Positions 9,218 to 17,443 of a stretch of 64,000 bases of DNA are shown one piece after another; positions within the stretch are counted from its first letter, which is position 1; every line of letters begins with the position of its first letter. The notes beneath the pieces were generated by a model. That model made no database searches, was not told the DNA's origin, and saw nothing but the letters and a program-made list of their open reading frames with translations. The DNA is from Aquipseudomonas alcaligenes (lineage in GTDB: Bacteria; Pseudomonadota; Gammaproteobacteria; Pseudomonadales; Pseudomonadaceae): positions 62,001-126,000 of the forward strand of contig NZ_QJRX01000002.1 of NCBI RefSeq assembly GCF_003205495.1. The letters run 5' to 3'. Position numbers and translations under genes: made by a program.

Positions 9218-10260
9218 GGCGCCTCCGCCAGCGGCGGGCGCTCGCCGGAAAGGATGCGCTCCCACAGGCGCGCGCGGCGTTCGGCGTCCTCCACCGGGCG
9301 CAGCCAGACCAGCCGGCCCGGCACGTCGGCACCGGCCGGCTCCTCCAGGGTGTTGGACAGGCCCTGACGCTCCACCAGGGCCTGGCTCATCGGCGCCTCC
9401 AGGGTGAAGTCGATCCACGCCTCGGCCAGCTGCAGGTCGCGGGCACCGCGGCTGATGGCCCAGCAGTCGAGCCAGGCCAGCGCCCCCTCGCGGGGAATCA
9501 CGTAGCCCACGTCGGCGCCGGCATCGCGCAGTTGCTTGAGCTGCTGGCGCCCGTAGTTGGCGAACAGCAGCGCCACCTGGTGTTCGCGGAACAGGCTGGC
9601 GGCCTCCTCGGGCAGCGAATAGAAGGTCAGCACGTTGCGGCGCAGGGCGATCAGCTGTTCACCGATCTGCGGGAAGTCCTCGGCGGCTATGCGGAAGGGG
9701 TCGCGGCCGCGCGCCTGGCTGGCCAGGGCGAAGTTGTGGCTGCTGCCGTTGAAGGCCAGCACCCGGCCCTGCAGGCGCGGGTCCCACAGACTGGTGATGG
9801 AGTTGGGCGGGGTGGCGAACTGGCGGCGGTCGTAGATCAGGCCCATTTCCGAGTAGGTGTAGGGGATGGCGTAGACCTTGCCGTCCCGGGTGATGCCGGG
9901 GATCTTCGGGTAGTCGCGGAAGCGCCAGAGCTGGCGCGTGGTATTGGCGATCTGAGTCGGCTGTAGCGGCTGCAGCAGCTGTTCGGCGACATAGTGTTCG
10001 ATCTCCGCAGTGTTGGCGGCGATCAGGTCGAAGTCGGCACCCTTGTTGCGGGTCAGGCGCCGCCGCAGCACGTCGTCGCTGCCGACCAGTGTGACTTCCA
10101 CCCGCACGTCGTGGCGCTGCTCGAACTGCTCCACCAGGTCGGCGTCGGCGTAGCCGGGCCAGGCGAGCACGCGCAGTACCCGTTCCGCGCCACCGGCAAC
10201 GGGGGCCAGGACGCTGAGCAGGGCGGCGGAAAACAGTGGGAGCAGGCGTGGGAACGTCAT
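9214..10260 (-). CDS. Periplasmic substrate-binding protein, polyamine (PotD/PotF) type
   Basis: A 348-residue exported protein with a signal peptide (about residues 1-25, cleavage near GGA-ER) followed by RVLRVLAWPGYADADLVEQF, the usual opening of spermidine/putrescine-class binding proteins. The body keeps the fold hallmarks (DFDLIAANTAEIEHY, YAIPYTYSEMGLIYD, AWLDCWAISRGA). No ABC permease or ATPase gene is nearby. Instead it overlaps the diguanylate cyclase start by 4 bases, so I infer a sensory rather than a transport role: ligand-loaded protein touching the cyclase's periplasmic domain. The ligand, perhaps a polyamine, is not proven. Confidence 0.86.
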   Translation of the reverse strand: MTFPRLLPLFSAALLSVLAPVAGGAERVLRVLAWPGYADADLVEQFEQRHDVRVEVTLVGSDDVLRRRLTRNKGADFDLIAANTAEIEHYVAEQLLQPLQPTQIANTTRQLWRFRDYPKIPGITRDGKVYAIPYTYSEMGLIYDRRQFATPPNSITSLWDPRLQGRVLAFNGSSHNFALASQARGRDPFRIAAEDFPQIGEQLIALRRNVLTFYSLPEEAASLFREHQVALLFANYGRQQLKQLRDAGADVGYVIPREGALAWLDCWAISRGARDLQLAEAWIDFTLEAPMSQALVERQGLSNTLEEPAGADVPGRLVWLRPVEDAERRARLWERILSGERPPLAEAP

Positions 10261-10408
10261 GGACCAGGCCGTTAGCGAAGGCGCTCATGTAGTGTATACG
10301 ATGGCAAATCGCCTTGCCGGGTGCTTGATCCAGGGCAAGAACGGGCAGGTTAGGCGCTGCGTGCTAGGGTTTTTCGGGTCATCCCCCACTTCGTGCAGGT
10401 CCGCCGTC

Positions 10409-11257
10409 ATGGAAGAGAACACCCTGATCACCGTCGGCACCGCCAAGGCCAACCAGCTGCTGCAGCTGGTGACCGACTACGGTGCCGCCTTCGCCGTGAA
10501 AATCCTCGCCGCCATCGCCTTCTGGGTAGTCGGGCGCTGGCTGATCGGCTTCGCCGTCGGCCTGGTGCAGAGAGGCCTGGGCCAGCAGAAGGTCGACCCG
10601 ACCGTGCTGCGCTACCTCGGCAACTTCATCACCGTCACCCTCAACATCCTGCTGGTGATCGGCATCCTCGGCTACTTCGGGGTGCAGACCACCACCTTCG
10701 CCGCCTTGATCGCCGCGGTCGGCCTGGCCATCGGCATGGCCTGGTCGGGGCTGCTGGCCAACCTGGCGGCGGGCGGCTTCATCATCGTCCTGCGGCCGTT
10801 CAAGGTCGGCGACTTCATCTGCGCCGGCGGGGTCACCGGTACGGTCACCGAGATCGGCCTGTTCGTCACCGCGATCAACACGCCGGACAACGTGCTGACC
10901 CTGGTGGGCAACAACAAGATCTTCGCCGACAACATCCAGAACTTCTCGCACAACGCCTTCCGCCGCGTCGATCTGAAGGCGCAGCTGGCCGGCGCGACCG
11001 ACTGGAAGGCCGCCGCTGCCCTGCTCAGGCAGCGCATCGCGGCCATCGACAACGTGCTGGCGAGCCCGGCGGTGGAGGTGGAAATCCTCGAGTTCAACCT
11101 GGTCGGCCCGGTATTGGCGGTGCGCCCCTACTGCCACACCGACCATTACTGGCAGGTGTATTTCGACACCAACAAGGTGATCAAGGACGCCCTCGGCGAG
11201 GCCGGCTTCCCGGCGCCGATGCCGGCGCAGACGGTGATCGTCCAACAGGCCGGCTGA
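10409..11257 (+). CDS. Small-conductance mechanosensitive channel, MscS family
   Basis: A 282-residue MscS-type channel. TM1 lies around residues 24-48, TM2 around 64-90, and the pore helix TM3 follows (GLAIGMAWSGLLANLAAGGFIIV, split here at about 105-127) with the characteristic Gly/Ala spacing. The beta domain FKVGDFICAGGVTGTVTEIGLF and NNKIFADNIQNFS come next, then a C-terminal alpha/beta domain. It would open on membrane tension in hypo-osmotic shock and release solutes. The ATG at 10409 is chosen because residues encoded upstream in frame have no family character. It stands alone, divergent from the binding-protein/cyclase pair. Confidence 0.94.
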   Translation: MEENTLITVGTAKANQLLQLVTDYGAAFAVKILAAIAFWVVGRWLIGFAVGLVQRGLGQQKVDPTVLRYLGNFITVTLNILLVIGILGYFGVQTTTFAALIAAVGLAIGMAWSGLLANLAAGGFIIVLRPFKVGDFICAGGVTGTVTEIGLFVTAINTPDNVLTLVGNNKIFADNIQNFSHNAFRRVDLKAQLAGATDWKAAAALLRQRIAAIDNVLASPAVEVEILEFNLVGPVLAVRPYCHTDHYWQVYFDTNKVIKDALGEAGFPAPMPAQTVIVQQAG

Positions 11258-11266
11258 AGCCGCCGG

Positions 11267-11854
11267 TCACTGCGGCTCGCGGTCGACCCACTTGGGCGCG
11301 GCCGTGGGCTGCCAGGCGTCGAGCCGCTGCAGCAGCTCGGCCGGCGATTCGCTGATCTGCAGGATGGCGCGGTGCTGCTCGCGGACGAAGCGCTCGGCCA
11401 CCAGATGGTCGAGGAAGGCGGTCAGGCGCGCATAGAAACCCTCCACTTCGAGCAGGCCGAGCGGCTTGGCGTGATAGCCGAGCTGGCCCCAGGTCCACAC
11501 CTCGAACAGTTCCTCCAGGGTGCCCAGGCCGCCGGGCAGGGCGATGAAGGCGTCGGCCAGCTCGGCCATGCGCGCCTTGCGCGCGTGCATGCCGTCGACC
11601 ACCTCCAGGCGGGTCAGGCCGCGGTGGCCGATCTCGGCGCGCTCCAGGCTCTGCGGGATGATACCGATCACCTCGCCGCCGGCGGCCAGGGCGGCATCGG
11701 CCACCAGGCCCATGAGGCCGACCGCGCCGCCACCGTAGACCAGGGTCAGGCCCTGCTCGGCCAGGCTGCGGCCGAGCTGCTCGGCCGCTTCTCGATAGAT
11801 GGGACGGGCGCCGGGGCTGGCGCCACAGAATACGCAGACGGACTTCAGGCTCAT
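11267..11854 (-). CDS. LOG-family protein (TIGR00730), cytokinin-type nucleotide phosphoribohydrolase
   Basis: A 195-residue Rossmann-fold protein with the two family signatures: GGGAVGLMG near residue 45-53 and PGGLGTLEE near 110-118, the latter binding the nucleotide and holding the catalytic Glu. Homologues remove ribose 5-phosphate from AMP or cytokinin-riboside monophosphates; older annotations wrongly call them lysine decarboxylases. The ATG at 11854 puts [13 protein letters not shown], the typical N-terminus, first. It converges on the MscS gene 9 bases away. Confidence 0.93.
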   Translation of the reverse strand: MSLKSVCVFCGASPGARPIYREAAEQLGRSLAEQGLTLVYGGGAVGLMGLVADAALAAGGEVIGIIPQSLERAEIGHRGLTRLEVVDGMHARKARMAELADAFIALPGGLGTLEELFEVWTWGQLGYHAKPLGLLEVEGFYARLTAFLDHLVAERFVREQHRAILQISESPAELLQRLDAWQPTAAPKWVDREPQ

Positions 11855-11905
11855 GCACGGTGCTCCCTTGGCTGCAGGGCGCACAGGGTAACCCTGTCCG
11901 ATCGG

Positions 11906-12070
11906 TCAGGCGAGTTCTTGCGGGCAGCTGCCGCTGGCGCCGGCGGCATAGGCGGCCAGCAGGCAGCGGAGAAAGTCGTGGATGGGCATGGGGCGGTCCT
12001 CGCGGGTGATGCTGCTGAGCCTAGACCGGCCGGCCTGGTCGAGCCGGTTGATAGTTTCGATGGCCGTCAT
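11906..12070 (-). CDS. Small hypothetical protein, 54 residues
   Basis: A short frame beginning MTAIETINRLDQAGRSRLSS and ending SCPQELA. I do not recognise it. The ATG lies 2 bases after the stop of the 12073-12960 gene upstream on the same strand, so it could be the last cistron of that transcript. It has a polar first half and a short hydrophobic stretch (LRCLLAAYAAGASG) with one Cys in each half. The same frame remains open far upstream, but those residues are composition artefacts of a shadow frame. Coding status rests only on position and a plausible start. Confidence 0.35.
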   Translation of the reverse strand: MTAIETINRLDQAGRSRLSSITREDRPMPIHDFLRCLLAAYAAGASGSCPQELA

Positions 12071-12072
12071 AG

Positions 12073-12960
12073 CTATTCGCTTAACGAGGTCAGGTCCTGG
12101 GTAGCGCGCTCGGCGAAGAAGCGCTCCAGCCAGGCCCGGTAGTGGGCGCGGGTGGCAGGTGGCAGGTAGCTGCGCTGGGCGTTGCGGAAGGCCTGCAGGA
12201 CGTCCGCCTGGCGCGCCACGCGATCCACCGCGCGGACCAGCTCGGCACCGGCGGCGCTGCGCGTGCAGTAGATGCCGCTGAGGGCCGGCTGGCCAGCCTC
12301 GTGCAGCGGCAGCAGGACGAGTTGCTGCGCTTCGCCGCGACCCTGCACGTGCTGCAGCACCTCGGCGTACTCCAGCAGGTAGTCGATGCGCCCGTGTTCG
12401 AGCATGCGCAGCAGGTTGTGCCCGGCGTCGCTGCTCTGGATCTGCAGCAGCCGCGCCTGCGCCGCCGGGGCGCGCAGCAGCGGGTCGAGCATCGGGCCGT
12501 AGCTGCGGTCCTTGAGCAGGCCGCCGCGCCAGGCCGTGTCGCCGAGCAGCTGGCGCAGCGACACCTCGTCGTGACCGGCGAGGAAGGCGGCGCGGTCGCT
12601 GCGACGCACCACCAGCTGGTGCGGCATGCCGACGAACAGGCCGACATAGTGGCCGAGGCGATCGCGCTCGGCGGTACGGAAGGTCGGCAGCAGGCAGTTC
12701 AGCTCGCCGCGCTGCAGGTGCTCCAGGCCGCGGCTGAGGTTGATCAGGCTGTAGCGATGCTCGTAGGCGGGCAGGCGCGTGGTGATCTGCTGCAGCAGCT
12801 CGACGATGATGCCGCCCTGCGGCTGGCCGTCGCGGGCATCGACCAGGCCCGGCCAGGGGCTCATGCCCCAGGTCACGGTGGGGCGATCCTGGGCGTGGGC
12901 GGCCGGCCATGCACAGAGCAGTGACAGGCCGAACAGCACGGCGGGCAGGCGAGGGCGCAT
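12073..12960 (-). CDS. Periplasmic solute-binding-like protein, TIGR02285 type
   Basis: A 295-residue exported protein with signal peptide MRPRLPAVLFGLSLLCAWPAAHAQ and a family-3-like binding fold (VTWGMSPWPGLVD, GGIIVELLQQI, RGELNCLLPTFRTAERDR, GRIDYLLEYAEVL). Two internal cysteines (in ELNCLLP and GIYCTRS) could pair in the periplasm. Members of this group are mostly orphans without transporter genes, as here. A sensory or scavenging role is inferred; the ligand is unknown. Confidence 0.75.
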   Translation of the reverse strand: MRPRLPAVLFGLSLLCAWPAAHAQDRPTVTWGMSPWPGLVDARDGQPQGGIIVELLQQITTRLPAYEHRYSLINLSRGLEHLQRGELNCLLPTFRTAERDRLGHYVGLFVGMPHQLVVRRSDRAAFLAGHDEVSLRQLLGDTAWRGGLLKDRSYGPMLDPLLRAPAAQARLLQIQSSDAGHNLLRMLEHGRIDYLLEYAEVLQHVQGRGEAQQLVLLPLHEAGQPALSGIYCTRSAAGAELVRAVDRVARQADVLQAFRNAQRSYLPPATRAHYRAWLERFFAERATQDLTSLSE

Positions 12961-13029
12961 GGAGGGGACCGCAGCAGCAGGGTTCTGTGCAGTCTAGTCG
13001 GCTGCCGCCCGGCTGCGCGGTCCCCGGCT

Positions 13030-13602
13030 TCAGCCGGCCAGCAGCCAGGCGCCGGTGCCCGCCGCCGAGGCGCCGGCCAGGCGCACCAGCGGCGCGGCGG
13101 TGCGCGGCAGGCTGCGCACCAGGGCGTAGCCGGCCGCGTGCAGGGCGGCGGTGGCGGCGAGGAAGCCGGCGGCGTAGCCCCAGGGGCTGGCCAGTGCCGG
13201 CAGCTCCAGGCCGTGGGCCAGGCCGTGGCCAAGGGCGAACAGCGCGGTCAGGCCCAGCGCTGCGGCCAGCGGCAGGCGCGCGGCTACTGCCACCAGCAGG
13301 CCGAGGGCCAGCACCGAGCCGGCGATGCCGGTCTCCAGCAGCGGCAGTGTCAGCCCGGCGAAGCCGAGCAGGCCGCCGAGCAGCATGCTGGCGACGAAGG
13401 TCAGCGGCAGCGCCCAGCGCGCCGCGCCGGACTGCTGCGCGGCCCACAGGCCGACGGCGAGCATCGCCAGCAGGTGATCGAGGCCCAGCAGCGGGTGGGC
13501 CAGGCCGGCCAGCAAGCCGGCGTGGTCGTGGCCGGCGTGGGCGAAGGCCAGGCCCGGGGTGCAGAACAGGGCGAGGGCGTAGAGGCTTTGGCGCAGCTTC
13601 AT
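13030..13602 (-). CDS. ureJ: HupE/UreJ-family nickel-associated membrane protein
   Basis: A 190-residue polytopic protein with a signal-like first segment ending at [10 protein letters not shown], then [22 protein letters not shown], the His/Asp-bearing signature of the HupE/UreJ family, and about five further hydrophobic helices including [14 protein letters not shown]. The family is thought to bring nickel or cobalt to hydrogenase or urease. It is the last gene of ureE-ureF-ureG-ureJ, 29 bases after ureG, which supports nickel supply for urease. Confidence 0.92.
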   Translation of the reverse strand: MKLRQSLYALALFCTPGLAFAHAGHDHAGLLAGLAHPLLGLDHLLAMLAVGLWAAQQSGAARWALPLTFVASMLLGGLLGFAGLTLPLLETGIAGSVLALGLLVAVAARLPLAAALGLTALFALGHGLAHGLELPALASPWGYAAGFLAATAALHAAGYALVRSLPRTAAPLVRLAGASAAGTGAWLLAG

Positions 13603-13631
13603 GGAGGTCTCCTTGACTCGGGTGGTGGGGC

Positions 13632-14246
13632 TCAGGCGGCGCCGAGCATGCCCTGGCGTTCGATGAAGGCGATGATCTGCTCCAGGCCTTGGCCGATCTT
13701 CTGGTTGCTGAAGACGAAGGGCTTGTCGCCGCGCATCTTCAGGGTGTCGCGCTCCATCACCTCCAGCGAGGCTCCGACCATGGGCGCCAGGTCGATCTTG
13801 TTGATCACCAGCAGGTCGGACTTGCAGATGCCCGGGCCGCCCTTGCGCGGCAGCTTGTCGCCGGCCGACACGTCGATCACGTACAGGGTCAGGTCCGACA
13901 GCTCGGGGCTGAAGGTGGCCGAGAGGTTGTCGCCGCCCGACTCGACGAGTATCAGGTCGAGGCCGGGGAAGCGCCGGTTGAGCTGCTCGACCGCCTCCAG
14001 GTTGATCGAGGCGTCCTCGCGGATCGCCGTGTGCGGGCAGCCGCCGGTTTCCACGCCGATGATCCGTTCGGGCGCCAGGGCCTCGTTGCGTACCAGGAAC
14101 TGGGCGTCTTCCTGGGTGTAGATGTCGTTGGTCACCACGGCGATGTTGTAGCGCTCGCGCAGGGCACGGCACAGGGCCAGGGTCAGGGCGGTCTTGCCGG
14201 AACCGACCGGGCCGCCGATGCCGACGCGCAGGGGTTGGCTGTTCAT
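13632..14246 (-). CDS. ureG: Urease accessory GTPase UreG
   Basis: A 204-residue SIMIBI-class GTPase. The P-loop [11 protein letters not shown] lies at residues 10-20, the metal-binding CPH motif in [13 protein letters not shown] follows near 68-80, and the guanine-specificity NKID is in [11 protein letters not shown]. UreG hydrolyses GTP to drive nickel insertion into apo-urease in a complex with UreF and UreD/H, receiving nickel from UreE. Length matches the family. The structural genes ureABC and ureD are not in the window, as in other pseudomonads where they sit a little apart. Confidence 0.97.
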   Translation of the reverse strand: MNSQPLRVGIGGPVGSGKTALTLALCRALRERYNIAVVTNDIYTQEDAQFLVRNEALAPERIIGVETGGCPHTAIREDASINLEAVEQLNRRFPGLDLILVESGGDNLSATFSPELSDLTLYVIDVSAGDKLPRKGGPGICKSDLLVINKIDLAPMVGASLEVMERDTLKMRGDKPFVFSNQKIGQGLEQIIAFIERQGMLGAA

Positions 14247-14262
14247 GGGGTGTTTCCTTTTT

Positions 14263-14937
14263 TCATGAGCGGAAGAGACGGCTGTACTGGCGCTCGTGCG
14301 CCATGCTGGTCAAGGCCAGGCCGAAGGCGGCGCTGCCCCAGTGTTCGGTGGGCCGGTCGCGGGCCTCGCGTTGCGCCTGCTCCAGCAGCGGCAGCAGCGC
14401 CGAGGTCAGGCGCTGGGCGGCCTGCTGGCCCAGCGGCAGGGTCTTCATCAGCACCGCCAGCTGGTTCTCCAGCCAGCCCCACAGCCAGGCGGCCAGGGCA
14501 TCCTCGGCGTCGATGGCCCAGGCGCGCGCGGCCAGGGCCCAGGCCGGCGCCAGGCCGAGCTCCGGCTGTGTGGCGAGGAAGGCACGGGCCGGCGCATCCA
14601 GTTCCGGCAGGCCCTCCAGCAGCTGCTTCAGCGAGTAGCCCATCTGTCGGCTCTCCAGGGCCAGTTCGCGGGTCTCGCGGCTGGCGCGCTGGCGCTCGGC
14701 GAGGTCGGCCAGGCTGGCCCAGTCGCCTGCCGCGGCGGCGCTGCAGTGGGCCAGCAGCAACGGCGCCTCGAAGCGCGCCAGATTGAGCAGCAACTGGTCG
14801 GCGATCCAGCGCCGGGCGCTCTCCGGGTCGCGCACCAGGCCGCTATCCACCGCCATTTCAAGACCCTGGGAGTAGCTGTAGCCGCCGATCGGCAGCTGCG
14901 GGCTGGCCAGGCGCAGCAGTTGCCAGGCCGGCTTCAC
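14263..14937 (-). CDS. ureF: Urease accessory protein UreF
   Basis: A 224-residue all-helical protein of the UreF family. It opens with [27 protein letters not shown] broken over the conserved [14 protein letters not shown] core, and ends with [17 protein letters not shown], the C-terminal Arg-rich region that contacts UreG. It is the bridging subunit of the UreG-F-D(H) activation complex and gates GTP hydrolysis. The start is a GTG whose bases overlap the ureE stop (4-base overlap), so translation of the two is coupled. Confidence 0.95.
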   Translation of the reverse strand: MKPAWQLLRLASPQLPIGGYSYSQGLEMAVDSGLVRDPESARRWIADQLLLNLARFEAPLLLAHCSAAAAGDWASLADLAERQRASRETRELALESRQMGYSLKQLLEGLPELDAPARAFLATQPELGLAPAWALAARAWAIDAEDALAAWLWGWLENQLAVLMKTLPLGQQAAQRLTSALLPLLEQAQREARDRPTEHWGSAAFGLALTSMAHERQYSRLFRS

Positions 14938-15434
14938 AGGCGCACGCCGAACTGGTGCAGGCGCGGGCCGTAGTTGAACTCGGCGTCGCCGTGGTGCGAA
15001 TGATGGTGGCCGCCGCCGTAGGCGCCATGTTCGGGATGGAAGGGCGCCTCGACCGTGCAGGTGCTGGCGCCGAGCTGGTCGAGCATGGCCCTGAGCACGT
15101 GGTCGTCGAGCAGGCGCAGCCAGCCGTCGCCCAGTTGCAGGGCGACGTGGCGGTTACCCAGGTGATAGGCGGCGCGCATCAGCTCGAAGGGGCTGGCGCA
15201 GGTGACGTGCAGCAGCGGTTCCGGGCGCGCGCAGACGCGCACGATGCGGCCATCCTCGGCGCGCAGGTAGTCGCCGTCGCGCAGCGGCGGCTGGCCGCGC
15301 TCGAGGAACAGGCCGACGTCCTCGCCGGCGGCGCTGAAGCAGCGCAGGCGGCTCTTGCTGCGCGCCTCGTGGCTGAGGTGCAGTTCTTCGTCCCAGTAGG
15401 GTTGGGGGGCGAGGCGGTGGTGAATCACCAGCAT
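14934..15434 (-). CDS. ureE: Urease nickel metallochaperone UreE
   Basis: A 166-residue UreE. The N-terminal peptide-binding domain covers about residues 1-70 and the metal-binding domain about 71-145, with GNRHVALQLGD carrying the dimer-interface His. The C-terminal tail holds the His-rich stretch GGGHHHSHHGDAEFNYG, which binds extra nickel in many UreE proteins. It is the first gene of this accessory operon; 155 gene-free bases separate it from desT and presumably hold the promoter. Confidence 0.96.
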   Translation of the reverse strand: MLVIHHRLAPQPYWDEELHLSHEARSKSRLRCFSAAGEDVGLFLERGQPPLRDGDYLRAEDGRIVRVCARPEPLLHVTCASPFELMRAAYHLGNRHVALQLGDGWLRLLDDHVLRAMLDQLGASTCTVEAPFHPEHGAYGGGHHHSHHGDAEFNYGPRLHQFGVRL

Positions 15435-15589
15435 GCTGGGCTAGTCCGGCCAGGAAGTTACCTGTCGGCAGAGCAAGGGCCTTGCCAAGCCCGGCGCGGC
15501 CCGTGGTTGGCGGTGTCGTGCCTGAAGTTGGGGATGGGGCGTGCCTCGTTGTGGTGCGTGCGCGCTGCGCGCGGGCTGTTCTGGTGCGC

Positions 15590-16225
15590 CTAGTCGCGGC
15601 CCTGGCCCAGGCCGTGCCAGTGCTTGGCGCCGATGAAGATGAAGCGCAGCTGCTGGATCATCTTGGCTTCCGGGGTCAGATGCGCCGGCAGGCTGGCGCT
15701 GGGCGGGTCGATCAGCTCCGGCAGGGTGGCGAACACGGTCTTCACCACCAGGTCGGAGACCACGTCCAGCGCGGCGTCGTTCAGGTGCGGGGTGCGGTTC
15801 ATCAGCTTGAGGTCGGCGGCCAGGTCATCGGTGATCTGCTGGCGCAGGCGGCCGATGGCCTGGCGCACCGGCTGCGAGCCGCCGTACTGCTCGCGGGCGA
15901 GGAAGAGGAACTGGTTGCGGTTGGCGCTCACCGCATCGAGGAAGATGCGTGCGCTGGCCTCGATGATGCTGCCCATCTCGAACTGGCTGCGGCGCACTTC
16001 GCGCAGGGTGCTGCGGAAGGTGGCGTCGACCTCGGCGACCAGCGCCAGGCCTAGCTCGTCCATGTCCTGGAAGTGCCGGTAGAAGCCGGTCGGCACGATA
16101 CCGGCGGTGCGGCTGACCTCGCGCAGGCTCAGGCTGCCGAAGCCGCGCCCGCTGTCCATCAGGCCGCGCGCGGCATCCATCAGGGCCTGGCGGGTCTGCT
16201 GTTTCTGTTCGGCGCGTGGCGACAT
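15590..16225 (-). CDS. desT: TetR-family repressor DesT, acyl-CoA-sensing regulator of the desCB operon
   Basis: A 211-residue TetR protein. The helix-turn-helix is in SLSLREVSRTAGIVPTGFYRHF (about residues 30-52), and the remaining helices form the ligand domain with FLFLAREQYGGSQPVRQAIG. In P. aeruginosa DesT binds saturated or unsaturated acyl-CoA and represses desCB, matching membrane unsaturation to the acyl-CoA pool. The gene is divergent from desC with two palindromic operators in between. I start at MSPRAEQKQQ because the in-frame extension upstream would run through the operators and has no family character. Confidence 0.93.
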   Translation of the reverse strand: MSPRAEQKQQTRQALMDAARGLMDSGRGFGSLSLREVSRTAGIVPTGFYRHFQDMDELGLALVAEVDATFRSTLREVRRSQFEMGSIIEASARIFLDAVSANRNQFLFLAREQYGGSQPVRQAIGRLRQQITDDLAADLKLMNRTPHLNDAALDVVSDLVVKTVFATLPELIDPPSASLPAHLTPEAKMIQQLRFIFIGAKHWHGLGQGRD

Positions 16226-16291
16226 GGCGTTAGGTTGGCAGCGGAAATTGCGCCGCACTCTAGCAAAAGCCCTCCGGCGGCGTCGAACCGG

Positions 16292-16317
16292 ACTCAGTGA
16301 ACAAGTGTTGACTGAGT
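16292..16317. promoter_or_regulatory. DesT operator, distal copy
   Basis: A near-perfect 26-base palindrome with outer arms ACTCAGT and ACTGAGT around the core GTGAACAAGTGTTGAC. It lies in the desT-desC intergenic region. The core resembles the GTGAACGCTTGTTGAC-like palindrome known at P. aeruginosa desCB. It is likely to control both divergent genes. Confidence 0.75.
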
Positions 16318-16337
16318 GGGGGGTGGTTTGCCATTCT

Positions 16338-16353
16338 GTGTACAAGTGTTCAC
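16338..16353. promoter_or_regulatory. DesT operator, proximal copy at the desC translation start
   Basis: GTGTACAAGTGTTCAC repeats the core of the distal operator with one arm mismatch. The centres of the two cores are 41 bases apart, close to four helical turns. This copy ends 12 bases before the desC ATG. Confidence 0.65.
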
Positions 16354-16365
16354 TGGAGTGTCGCC

Positions 16366-17433
16366 ATGTCCCTGTTGCCGCTGTTTCTCGTTCGTCGCCT
16401 GACGTTCCTGCTGCGGCCGCTGCGGGCCCTGGTGGCAGGGGGCTGGCTGCGCGAAGCGGAGGTGGACGCCGTGCTCGCCTGGCTGCATCCGGCCTGGCGC
16501 TTGAACCGGGTATTCGCCCGGGTCGAGGGGCGCGAGTGGGTCAGCGACGACCTGCTCGCCCTGCGCCTGCGCTGCAACGGCAATGCCCGCGGCTGGCGCG
16601 CCGGCCAGCATGTGCAGCTGTACCTGGAGATCGACGGGGTGCGCCACGGGCGCAGCTACAGCTTGACCCGGGTCCGCGCTGGCGGGCGGGTCGAGCTAGG
16701 GGTCCGTCGTCAGCCCGGCGGGCGCCTGTCCAACCGCATCCTCGATCACCTGCCGGTGGGGGCGCTGGTGGAGCTGGGCCAGGCCCAGGGCGAGCTGCAC
16801 TGGCCACAGGGCAGTGCCGGTGTCGGGCTGCTGGCCGCCGGCAGTGGCATCACCGCGCTGCTCGGCCTGCTGCGCGAGGCCCTGGCCCGCGGGTACGCGG
16901 CGCCGATCCGGCTGCTGCACTGTGTGCGCCGGGCCGGCCAGCGCGCCTATGTGGAAGAGCTGCAGCAACTGATGCGAAGCCACCCCAACCTTGAGGTGCG
17001 CTGGCTGCTCAGCGGGCAGGACGGGCGCCTGCAGCCTCAGCACCTGGCCGACATGCACGGCCTGGCGCTGCTGGCCTGCGGGCCGGCGGGGTTCGTCGCG
17101 GACCTGCGCGCGCGCTACGGCGAGGCGCTGCAGGCCGAGGCCTTCAGTGCCCCGGTGCGCGACGCCGATCCGGGGCGAGCGGTGCGCCTGGGCTTCGTGC
17201 GCAGCCGCGTCGAGGCGCTGGGTGACAGCAACCGCAGCCTGCTGGAGCTGGCCGAGGTCGCTGGCCTGCGTCCGGCCCACGGTTGCCGCCAGGGCATCTG
17301 TGCCAGCTGCACCTGCACCCTGCTGGCGGGGGCGGTGCGCGACCTGCGCAGCGGCACGCCGTTCGCCGAGCCTGGCCAGGCGATCCGCCTGTGCGTCAGC
17401 GTGCCGCTGGGCGATGTGCAAATCGATCTGTGA
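16366..17433 (+). CDS. desC: Ferredoxin reductase partner of the acyl-CoA desaturase
   Basis: A 355-residue electron-transfer protein. The FAD-binding barrel covers about residues 45-135 (GQHVQLYLEIDG and the RSYSLT flavin motif), the NAD(P)-binding domain about 140-255 (LLAAGSGITALLG, LLACGPAGFV), and a C-terminal plant-type 2Fe-2S domain follows with ligands C307, C312, C315 and C343. It passes electrons from NAD(P)H to DesB. The order desC-desB next to desT is the P. aeruginosa PA4888-PA4890 arrangement. The start follows the proximal operator closely, so repressor binding should block early elongation or initiation. Confidence 0.93.
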   Translation: MSLLPLFLVRRLTFLLRPLRALVAGGWLREAEVDAVLAWLHPAWRLNRVFARVEGREWVSDDLLALRLRCNGNARGWRAGQHVQLYLEIDGVRHGRSYSLTRVRAGGRVELGVRRQPGGRLSNRILDHLPVGALVELGQAQGELHWPQGSAGVGLLAAGSGITALLGLLREALARGYAAPIRLLHCVRRAGQRAYVEELQQLMRSHPNLEVRWLLSGQDGRLQPQHLADMHGLALLACGPAGFVADLRARYGEALQAEAFSAPVRDADPGRAVRLGFVRSRVEALGDSNRSLLELAEVAGLRPAHGCRQGICASCTCTLLAGAVRDLRSGTPFAEPGQAIRLCVSVPLGDVQIDL

Positions 17434-17443
17434 GGAAACCGTC

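Noticed and set aside
12071..13447. An upstream extension of the 54-residue frame at 11906 to 513 codons
   Set aside because: The extension runs antisense-parallel through the binding-protein gene and ureJ and has only Arg/Ala/Pro-rich low-complexity sequence.
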